A DNA stretch of 38,101 nucleotides from DASPKT01 sp035627915 (lineage in GTDB: Bacteria > Pseudomonadota > Alphaproteobacteria > Azospirillales > Azospirillaceae), in assembly GCA_035627915.1 (NCBI GenBank), contig DASPKT010000321.1, positions 1 through 38,101 on the forward strand, written 5' to 3'. Positions within the stretch are counted from its first letter, which is position 1, and the number at the start of each line of letters is the position of its first letter. Below are positions 32,235 through 38,101 of this stretch, in pieces. The notes beneath the pieces are model-generated. The model saw only the letters and a list, made by a program, of their open reading frames with translations, was not told the origin of the DNA and did not search any database. Made by a program: the position numbers and the translations under genes.

Positions 32235-32320
32235 CCGTCATTCCGGCGCAAGCCGGAATCCAGGGGCCGTTTGCCGTGGCGCCTGTGGTTCCTGGACCCC
32301 GGCTTCCGCCGGGGTGACGG
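32235..32320. repeat. Family A dispersed inverted-repeat element (copy A4)
   Basis: Left hairpin CCGTCATTCCGGCGCAAGCC GGAAT, middle CCAGGGGCCGTTTGCCGTGGCG, right hairpin CCCCGGCTTCCGCCGGGGTGACGG. The middle segment is nearly the same as in A1, but the two terminal hairpins are swapped relative to it. It lies between the 3' ends of tdk and mnmA. Confidence 0.87.
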
Positions 32321-32360
32321 AATTGAGGTTGCCGGGAATGCCGCGCTCCCGCCCCGGCCC

Positions 32361-33503
32361 TCACGCCGCCTGAGCGGCCTCCGTCGCGGCGATCCAGCCG
32401 CCGCCCAGCACGCGGTCGCCGCTGTAGAAGACGGCGGCCTGGCCCGGGGCTATGCCGTACTGGGCCTCCGCCAGCTCCACCACCGCGCCGCCCTGCCCGT
32501 CCGGCAGCAGCGTCGCCGGCGCCGCCGGCTGGGCGGAGCGCAGCTTGACCTCGACCGGAATGCCCTGGGCCGGCACCGCGCCGCCCAGCCAGTTCACCTC
32601 GCGCACCAGCACGCGGGAGCGGGCAAGCGCCGCACGCGGGCCGACGACGACGCGGCGGGCGGATGCCTCGACGCGGACGACGTAGAGCGGCTCCAGCTCC
32701 TCCCCGTCCGGCCCCTTGCGCCCGCCGATGCCGAGGCCCTTGCGCTGGCCGACGGTGAAGTTGATGACGCCGTCGTGGCGGCCCATGACGCGGCCGTCGA
32801 CATGGACGATCTCGCCCGGCTCGATGGCGCCCGGCCGCAGCTTCTCCACCACCCGGGCGTAGGAGCCGTTGGGCACGAAGCAGATGTCCTGGCTGTCCGG
32901 CTTGGCCGCTACCGGCAGGGCGAACCGCTCCGCCAGCGCGCGGGTCTCCGTCTTCGGCATGCCGCCCAGGGGGAAGCGCAGGAAGTCCAGCTGCTCCGGC
33001 GTGGTGGCGAACAGGAAGTAGCTCTGGTCGCGGCTGGGGTCGGCGGCGCGGTGCAGCTCCGGCCCCGCGGGCCCCATGACGCGGCGGACATAGTGGCCGG
33101 TCGCCATGGCGTCGGCGCCCAGGTCGCGCGCCTGGTCCAGCAGGTCGCGGAACTTGACCCGCTGGTTGCAGCGCACGCAGGGGATCGGCGTCTCCCCGCG
33201 CAGGTAGCTGTCGGCGAAATCCTCGATCACGTCCTGGCCGAAGCGGCTCTCGTAGTCGAGCACGTAGTGGGGAAAGCCGCAGGCGTCGGCGACGCGGCGG
33301 GCGTCGTAGATGTCCTGCCCGGCGCAGCAGGCGCCCTTCTTCCCCACCGCCATGCCGTGGTCGTAAAGCTGCAGCGTGACGCCCACCACGTCGTAGCCCT
33401 GCTCCTTCAGCAGGGCCGCGACGACGGAGCTGTCCACGCCGCCGGACATGGCGACGACCACGCGGGTGTCGGCAGGCGCCTTGTCGAAGCCGAGCGAGTT
33501 CAT
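32361..33503 (-). CDS. mnmA: tRNA-specific 2-thiouridylase MnmA
   Basis: A 380-residue enzyme that thiolates U34 of tRNA-Glu, -Gln and -Lys. The PP-loop is VVVAMSGGVDSSVVAALL (SGGVDSS at 20-26). The two catalytic cysteines are Cys112 (PCVRCNQRVKF) and Cys208 (PDSQDICFVPNGSY). GHYVRRV and INFTVGQRKGLGIGG are further family blocks. Sulfur comes from a cysteine desulfurase through carriers, and here a desulfurase gene lies upstream on the same strand (34755-35885), which fits co-localisation. Start at 33503 (MNSLGFDKAP); an ATG three codons earlier (33512) is possible. Neither has a strong ribosome site. Confidence 0.96.
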   Translation of the reverse strand: MNSLGFDKAPADTRVVVAMSGGVDSSVVAALLKEQGYDVVGVTLQLYDHGMAVGKKGACCAGQDIYDARRVADACGFPHYVLDYESRFGQDVIEDFADSYLRGETPIPCVRCNQRVKFRDLLDQARDLGADAMATGHYVRRVMGPAGPELHRAADPSRDQSYFLFATTPEQLDFLRFPLGGMPKTETRALAERFALPVAAKPDSQDICFVPNGSYARVVEKLRPGAIEPGEIVHVDGRVMGRHDGVINFTVGQRKGLGIGGRKGPDGEELEPLYVVRVEASARRVVVGPRAALARSRVLVREVNWLGGAVPAQGIPVEVKLRSAQPAAPATLLPDGQGGAVVELAEAQYGIAPGQAAVFYSGDRVLGGGWIAATEAAQAA

Positions 33504-33547
33504 GGGACCCATATGGGGTGCCGGCCCGCCTGGGCCAGCCGCCCGCG

Positions 33548-33877
33548 TCACTTCGGGTTGTTGCGCGTGCCCGCGGGCAGCTGCACCACCAGGCCGTCCA
33601 GCTCCTCGGTGATGCGGATCTGGCAGCCCAGGCGCGAGGTCTTGGTCAGGCCGAAGGCGAGGTCCAGCATGTCCTCCTCGTCCTCGCTGGCGTCGGCCAG
33701 CAGCTCGTACCATTCCGGCGCCACCACCACGTGGCAGGTGGAGCAGGCGAGCGAGCCCTCGCAGGCGCCCTCCAGGTCGATGTTGTGGCGGCGCGCGACC
33801 TCCAGGATCGACAGGCCCAGCGGGGCGTCCACCTCGCGGCGGGTCCCGTCGGTCTCGACGAAGATCATCTTGGGCAT
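33548..33877 (-). CDS. fdx: ISC-type [2Fe-2S] ferredoxin
   Basis: A 109-residue adrenodoxin-like ferredoxin. The cluster ligands are Cys39, Cys45 and Cys48 (ACEGSLACSTCHV) and Cys85 (RLGCQIRIT), the Cys-x5-Cys-x2-Cys...Cys spacing of ISC ferredoxins. The acidic patch DASEDEEDMLDLA is the usual partner-binding surface. In the ISC system it donates electrons for cluster assembly on IscU. Here it follows the HscB-like gene by 134 bases with no hscA between them. It probably shares the transcript with the HscB-like and mnmA genes. Confidence 0.95.
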   Translation of the reverse strand: MPKMIFVETDGTRREVDAPLGLSILEVARRHNIDLEGACEGSLACSTCHVVVAPEWYELLADASEDEEDMLDLAFGLTKTSRLGCQIRITEELDGLVVQLPAGTRNNPK

Positions 33878-34011
33878 TGCGCGCTCGCTCCGTTCAAATA
33901 CTGGCAGGCCGCGGCGCCGTCTCGGCCGCGGAACCGCGATGTGTTACGGGCAGCCGCGCCGCCTGTCCAGTCCCGTTCGCGCGGGGGCAGCCCCTCACGG
34001 CCGGCCGCCCC

Positions 34012-34656
34012 TCAGCCCTGGCCCAAGGCGGCCCGGCGCCGGCGCGCCAGCTCCGCCAGGTGCCGCAGCCGCTCGGCCCGCGCGATCAGGGCGGAGGCGC
34101 GGTCCAGGCTGCCGGCGCGGAAGGCGGCGGCGAGGCCGCGCACGGCCGTCTCCGTCTCGCGCCCCACCTCGGCCGCGACCCGGTCCACCGCGGCGGCGTC
34201 GCCGGCCGCCTCCAGCGCCGTCCACAGCGGGTCGGGCTCGTCCAGCGCCGCGGCGGCCGGCGGGCGGCCTTCCAGCTCCAGCAGCAGCCGGCCGCGCGCC
34301 ACCGGATCGCGCAGCGCCTCGTGCGCCGCCGCCAGCGCGTCGCGGTGGCGCTGCGCCAGCGCCTGCTCCTTGGGGCCCCGCGAGCGCACCCGCTCGCTGT
34401 CCAGCGGCCGGGTGAAGCCGGCGAGCTGCCGGTCCAGCGCGTCCGGGTCGACCTCGAAGCGGCGGGGCAGGCCCAGCCGGGCGAAGGCGTCGAGCGGCGC
34501 CGGCGGCTGCAGGCTGCCGCACTGGTGGCAGAACAGCGCGCGCTGCGACACCGGCCGCCGGCAGAACCAGCAGGTCAGCATGTCGCCGTCGATGGCGCCG
34601 GCGGCCAGCCGGTTGCCGGGGCCGCGGCGGCCCCCGTCCTGCGGTGCGTCGTCCAT
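34012..34656 (-). CDS. hscB: HscB-like J-domain protein with degenerate HPD motif and N-terminal zinc finger
   Basis: A 214-residue protein. Residues 29-46 form a Cys-x2-Cys...Cys-x2-Cys zinc-finger-like site (CWFCRRP, CHQCG), as in some HscB/HSC20 proteins. The J-domain follows: LDAFARLGLPRRFEVDPDAL, then GPKEQALAQRHRDALAAAHEALRDPVARGRLLLELEG, matching HscB closely. Where HscB has L-H-P-D-R/K-F, this protein has L-D-S-E-R-V (Asp86-Ser87-Glu88), so the Hsp70-activating HPD is lost. A C-terminal helical domain for IscU binding is recognisable by pattern only. No hscA or iscU is next to it. It lies between the cysteine desulfurase and ferredoxin genes. Whether it still acts in cluster transfer is unknown. 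Confidence 0.85.
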   Translation of the reverse strand: MDDAPQDGGRRGPGNRLAAGAIDGDMLTCWFCRRPVSQRALFCHQCGSLQPPAPLDAFARLGLPRRFEVDPDALDRQLAGFTRPLDSERVRSRGPKEQALAQRHRDALAAAHEALRDPVARGRLLLELEGRPPAAAALDEPDPLWTALEAAGDAAAVDRVAAEVGRETETAVRGLAAAFRAGSLDRASALIARAERLRHLAELARRRRAALGQG

Positions 34657-34754
34657 GGCAGCGCCGTCGGTCCTGGGTATCGGGGATCAGGGGGTGATAC
34701 AGGAGCGGGACCCGCCCCCGCAACGGCGCGGACAGGTATCCTCCGTGGTGCGCC

Positions 34755-35885
34755 TCAGCACCCGCGCTTTGCTGCTGCACGGTTGCGCAGGGCTGTCCAG
34801 GCGGCGAGGAAGCGCTCGACCTCATCGGCCCGGCTGTCCCAGCCCAGGCTGACCCGGACCGCGCAGCCCGCCAGCTCCGCCGGCCAGCCCATCGCCTCCA
34901 GCACGTGCGACACCTTCACCTTGCCGCTGGAGCAGGCGGAGCCGGAGCTGACCGCCACCCCCGCCAGGTCCAGCGCCATCAGCTGCGTCTCCGCCGGCAC
35001 GCCCGGCAGGGCGATGCAGCTGGTGTTGGGCAGCCGCGGCGCGTCCCGGCCGGCGATACGGGCCTCCGGCGCCTCTGCCATCACGGCCGCCTCCAGCCGG
35101 TCGCGCAGCGCCGCCACGTCCGCATAGGCGCCGAGCCCCGCCAGCGCCGCCCGCGCGGCGGCGCCGAAGCCGGCGATCCCGGCCACGTTCTCCGTCCCGG
35201 CGCGGCGGCGCCGCTCCTGCCCGCCGCCGCGCAGCAGGGGCCGCGGCTCCAGCCCGGGGCGCAGCAGCAGCGCCCCCACCCCCTGCGGCCCGCCCAGCTT
35301 GTGCGCCGACAGGGTCGCGAGGTCCACGCCCAGCACGCCCATGTCGAACGGCACCCGCCCCGCCGCCTGCGCCGCGTCCACATGCAGCAGCGCGCCGTGC
35401 GACCGGGCGACGCGGGCGATCTCCTCCAGCGGCTGCAGGACGCCCGTCTCGTTGTTGGCCGCCATGACGGAGACCAGCGCCGGCGGCCCCCCGGCCAGCA
35501 GCCGGCCGAGGGCGTCCGGGTCGACCCGCCCTTGCCCGTCCACCGGGATGCGCGACGCCCCCGGCGCCGCCTCCAGCACCGAGGCGTGCTCCACCGCGGA
35601 GACCAGCAGGCGCCGCTCCGGGGCGGCGGCCAGCGCCAAATTGTTGGCCTCCGTCCCGCTGCCGGTGAAGACGACTCCGGCCGCGTCGGCGCCGGCCAGT
35701 GCGGCCACCGCGGCGCGGGCGTCCTCCACCCGCCTGCGGGCGCGCCTTCCGAAGGCGTGGACCGACGACGGGTTGCCCGCCTCGTCCAGCGCCTCCAGCA
35801 TGGCCGCGCGCGCCTCCGGCCGGAGGGGGGCGGTGGCGTTCCAGTCGAGGTAAGCCTGGCCGGCGGGGGCGGCGGATCGGGTCAT
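34755..35885 (-). CDS. Group I cysteine desulfurase (NifS/IscS-like)
   Basis: A 376-residue PLP enzyme that removes sulfur from cysteine for Fe-S cluster and tRNA thiolation pathways. Motifs: YLDWNATAPLRPEA, FTGSGTEANNLAL, SAVEHASVLEA, NNETGVLQPLEEI, PLP lysine in LSAHKLGGPQGVGALL, and RRAGTENVAGIAGFGAA. The sulfur-accepting cysteine lies in SSGSACSSGKVKVSHVLEAMG, of NifS type. It lacks the long C-terminal extension of classical IscS. I favour the ATG at 35885 because ACGGA is then 7 bases upstream; the ATG two codons earlier (35891) overlaps that site. It is upstream of the HscB-like, ferredoxin and mnmA genes and divergent from the hydrolase. Confidence 0.93.
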   Translation of the reverse strand: MTRSAAPAGQAYLDWNATAPLRPEARAAMLEALDEAGNPSSVHAFGRRARRRVEDARAAVAALAGADAAGVVFTGSGTEANNLALAAAPERRLLVSAVEHASVLEAAPGASRIPVDGQGRVDPDALGRLLAGGPPALVSVMAANNETGVLQPLEEIARVARSHGALLHVDAAQAAGRVPFDMGVLGVDLATLSAHKLGGPQGVGALLLRPGLEPRPLLRGGGQERRRRAGTENVAGIAGFGAAARAALAGLGAYADVAALRDRLEAAVMAEAPEARIAGRDAPRLPNTSCIALPGVPAETQLMALDLAGVAVSSGSACSSGKVKVSHVLEAMGWPAELAGCAVRVSLGWDSRADEVERFLAAWTALRNRAAAKRGC

Positions 35886-36281
35886 TTTCATTCCGTCAGC
35901 GGAACGAACCTTGCCGTTCCATAAGTCCAGAGCCGGATTACACCGGTGCCATCAAGAGATCGGGACGTCACAGAAGCGTAACGGACGCCGCCCCAAGCCG
36001 CACGGACGCACGCCGGCCGTCGAAGTCTTCGCGAAGACGCTTGAATTGCAATCCTCACGCTGTGGTATAGTTGGGGCCCTGAACGGCTCGCGCGAACCTG
36101 CCGTCGGACGCCGTGCGTGGCGCCCCTCTTGCCATGGGTTGCGATATAGAATGACCCAGCGGAACGGTCAAGAAACGGCCCCCCGGGACGTCGGCCCCGG
36201 AACCGGGGCGTCCCGTAGGCCGATCCTACCGGCGGCGGCGGCCGCGGCGGGCACAGCAGCAGGAAAGCGGGACCGGTAGGC
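35886..36281. other. Gene-free divergent intergenic region with a palindrome
   Basis: These 396 bases separate the divergent desulfurase and hydrolase genes. I see no convincing gene; the open frames here lack coding character. The DNA is less GC-rich than average and carries a perfect 14-base palindrome and a possible promoter at 36025-36071, so it is probably regulatory. In related genomes an IscR-type regulator gene is often close to such a hydrolase/desulfurase pair (established pattern recalled, not checked), and none is here. Confidence 0.5.
36025..36071 (+). promoter_or_regulatory. Palindrome GTCTTCGCGAAGAC beside a candidate extended -10 promoter
   Basis: A perfect 14-base dyad (36025-36038) lies two bases before TTGAAT (36041-36046). 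TGGTATAGT, an extended -10, follows with TATAGT at 36066-36071 (19-base spacer). A start near 36078 would give the hydrolase a leader of about 200 bases. The palindrome is where an operator would be expected. No regulator can be named. Confidence 0.35.
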
Positions 36282-36944
36282 ATGCCTGACGTCATCATCA
36301 ACGGGCCGGCCGGCCGCATCGAAGGGCGCTACGCCCACTCCAAGGCCCCGAACGCGCCGATCGCCCTGCTGCTTCATCCGCACCCGCAGCACGGCGGGAC
36401 GATGAACAACAAGGTCGTCTACACGCTCTTCCACGCCTTCTCCAAGCGCGGCTTCTCCTGCCTGCGCTTCAACTTCCGCGGCGTCGGGCGCAGCCAGGGC
36501 ACCTACGACCGCGGCGAAGGGGAGCTGTCGGACGCGGCGTCGGCGCTGGACTGGCTGCAGACCTACAACCCCAACGCCTCGGCCTGCTGGATCGGCGGCT
36601 TCTCCTTCGGCAGCTGGATCGGCATGCAGCTGCTGATGCGCCGGCCGGAGATCGACGGCTTCATCACCGTGGCGCCGCCGGCCAACGCCTTCGACTTCAG
36701 CTTCCTGGCCCCCTGCCCCGCCTCCGGCCTGATCGTCCACGGCGACCGGGACGAGCACGTGCCGGAGACCTCGGTGACCCGCCTGGTCAACAAGCTGTCG
36801 AACCAGAAGGACATCAAGATCGACTACCGCAAGGTCGAGGGCGCCAACCATTTCTTCGCCAACCAGGCCGACGCGCTCGGCCTGATCGTCGAGGACTACC
36901 TGGACAACGCGCTGGGCAGCCGCGTCGTCGCCGTCGCCGAGTAA
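36282..36944 (+). CDS. Alpha/beta hydrolase, small serine-hydrolase type
   Basis: A 220-residue cytosolic alpha/beta hydrolase. The nucleophile elbow reads GGFSFGSWIGMQ, with aspartate in VHGDRDEHVPE and histidine in VEGANHFFAN. Oxyanion-side text LLLHPHPQHGGTMNNKVV and FNFRGVGRSQGTYDRGEGE are hallmarks of this dienelactone-hydrolase-like subgroup. The start follows GGTAGGC and AGGAAAG. The gene commonly neighbours Fe-S assembly genes in alphaproteobacteria, as here, yet no substrate is known to me. Confidence 0.92.
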   Translation: MPDVIINGPAGRIEGRYAHSKAPNAPIALLLHPHPQHGGTMNNKVVYTLFHAFSKRGFSCLRFNFRGVGRSQGTYDRGEGELSDAASALDWLQTYNPNASACWIGGFSFGSWIGMQLLMRRPEIDGFITVAPPANAFDFSFLAPCPASGLIVHGDRDEHVPETSVTRLVNKLSNQKDIKIDYRKVEGANHFFANQADALGLIVEDYLDNALGSRVVAVAE

Positions 36945-36953
36945 CCCACCGAC

Positions 36954-38036
36954 TCAGCGTTCCAGCGGGTGGAACCGGCCGCCCGTCTGCGGCGCCGGCA
37001 CGCCGGTCGTGCCCGGCAGCGACAGCGGCAGCCCCAGGCGCGACCGCACCGCCAGGTAGGCGAAGGCCTGCGCCTCCAGCGCGTCGCCGGACCAGCCCAG
37101 CACGTCCACCGGCTCGACCGGGGCCTCCAGGCGGTCCGCCAGCATGCGCATCAGCGTGCCGTTCAGCCGCCCGCCGCCGGCGACCAGCCAGCGCACCGGC
37201 GCCTCGGGCAGGAGCCGGGCGGCCCGCGCCACCGCGGCGGCCGTGAAGGCGGTCAGGGTGGCGGCACCGTCCTCCGCCGACAGCCCGTCCGCGGCGCGCG
37301 CGGTCCAGGCGTCGCGGTCCAGCGACTTCGGCGCCGGCGCCTCGAAGAAGGGATGGTCCAGCAGGCCCGCCAGCACGCCCTCGTCCACCCGGCCGCGCGC
37401 CGCCAGCGCGCCGTCCACGTCGAACGGCCGGCCGGTATGGCCCAGCACCCAGTCGTCCACCAGCGCGTTGCCGGGGCCGGTGTCGAAGGCGACCACGTCC
37501 AGCTCCCCCCGCCCCAGCCAGGTCACGTTGGCGACCCCGCCGATGTTCAGCACCGCCACCGGCCGCTCCAGCGTCGCCGCCAGCGCCCGGTGGAACAGCG
37601 GCACCAGCGGCGCCCCCTGCCCGCCCGCGGCCACGTCGGCGCTGCGGAAGTCGTTCACCACGGGGATGCCGGTCAGGCCGGCCAGCAGGGCGCCGTCGCC
37701 GATCTGCCAGGTGTGCCGCCGCTCCGGCGCGTGCAGGATCGTGTGGCCGTGGAAGCCGATGAGGTCCACCGCGGCGGCGGGCGTTCCCGCCCGCTCCAGC
37801 AGCAGCCGTACCGCGTCCGCGTGGCGCTCCGTCAGCTCGCGCTCCACCGCCGCCACCTCGCCGCGGCCGCCCAGCACCCCGCGCAGGCGCGCCCGGAACT
37901 CCCCGGGGTACGGCACCGTCAGGTGGGCGCCGGCCTCCGCCCGCCCGTGGCCGTCGGTCTCCAGCAGCGCCGCGTCGATGCCGTCCAGCGAGGTGCCGCT
38001 CATCAGGCCGAGGGCGGTGTAGGTCCTGTCTGCCAT
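36954..38036 (-). CDS. anmK: Anhydro-N-acetylmuramic acid kinase
   Basis: A 360-residue kinase that opens and phosphorylates 1,6-anhydro-MurNAc to MurNAc 6-phosphate in cell-wall recycling. Motifs: ALGLMSGTSLDGIDAALL (phosphate 1), LIGFHGHTILHAP, VVNDFRSADVAAGGQGAPLVP, NIGGVANVTWLG (phosphate 2), FDTGPGNALVDDW (catalytic Asp) and LVAGGGRLNGTLM. The ATG at 38036 (MADRTYTALG) is the family-like start; an upstream frame adds 18 residues without support. The AmpG-like importer in this window would feed the same route. It converges on the hydrolase, with 9 bases between them. The 65 bases beyond its start show no gene. Confidence 0.96.
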   Translation of the reverse strand: MADRTYTALGLMSGTSLDGIDAALLETDGHGRAEAGAHLTVPYPGEFRARLRGVLGGRGEVAAVERELTERHADAVRLLLERAGTPAAAVDLIGFHGHTILHAPERRHTWQIGDGALLAGLTGIPVVNDFRSADVAAGGQGAPLVPLFHRALAATLERPVAVLNIGGVANVTWLGRGELDVVAFDTGPGNALVDDWVLGHTGRPFDVDGALAARGRVDEGVLAGLLDHPFFEAPAPKSLDRDAWTARAADGLSAEDGAATLTAFTAAAVARAARLLPEAPVRWLVAGGGRLNGTLMRMLADRLEAPVEPVDVLGWSGDALEAQAFAYLAVRSRLGLPLSLPGTTGVPAPQTGGRFHPLER

Positions 38037-38101
38037 GGGATATGCCGTGTTTTGCCGTGCGCCGCGATGTGGTAACAGACCCGGCTCCATCCATCCTCAC
38101 C

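Noticed and set aside
34012..34656. HscB-like gene as a pseudogene
   Set aside because: The frame is intact, the zinc-finger cysteines and J-domain flanks are preserved, and GC and codon pattern are normal; only the HPD triad is lost.

Overview
The window is chromosomal DNA from a very GC-rich alphaproteobacterium. Gene content (class I PHA synthase, class II FBPase GlpX, the aminotransferase-hom-glpX-recJ run, class II DAHP synthase, cbb3 oxidase) fits Rhodospirillales, probably an Azospirillaceae-like organism. This placement is inferred from gene order and composition, not from a database search.

Layout. 1-2.5 kb: the start of ccoN (cbb3 oxidase subunit I, running off the left edge), divergent from a DUF2189 membrane protein across an intergenic region with a good FNR/FixK-type box, then a convergent UreH/TauE-like membrane protein of the kind linked to copper or oxidase maturation. 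2.6-4.8 kb: a small DUF3775 protein, tRNA-Glu, and a 502-residue protein I do not recognise. 5-10.6 kb: a minus-strand run encoding an AlaC/DapL-type aminotransferase, homoserine dehydrogenase, GlpX and RecJ. 10.7-13.1 kb: a lipoprotein divergent from phaC.

13.1-24.8 kb is littered with dispersed intergenic repeats of at least four families (called A to D here). It carries a solo NMT1/THI5-like binding protein, a creatininase-family amidohydrolase, an aldehyde dehydrogenase and an AbgT transporter, followed by cysS, gltX, an orphan sensor histidine kinase and a tiny lipoprotein. 24.8-31.2 kb: a methyltransferase, a six-TM protein of unknown function with a conserved acidic/EEVSWGQ motif, class II DAHP synthase, a secreted protein, an AmpG-like permease, and a membrane-anchored AsmA-like protein ending in about 18 GPVTP pentapeptides. 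31.3-38.1 kb: tRNA-Met with a strong terminator, thymidine kinase, mnmA, an ISC-type ferredoxin, an HscB-like protein, a cysteine desulfurase, a divergent alpha/beta hydrolase, and anmK.

The most notable observation is the reduced ISC-like locus at 33.5-35.9 kb. Desulfurase, HscB-like protein and ferredoxin are adjacent, but iscU, iscA and hscA are not between them. The J-domain of the HscB-like protein has D-S-E where the Hsp70-activating H-P-D should be. Loss of the partner chaperone gene at the locus together with loss of the contact motif suggests a repurposed or decaying co-chaperone.
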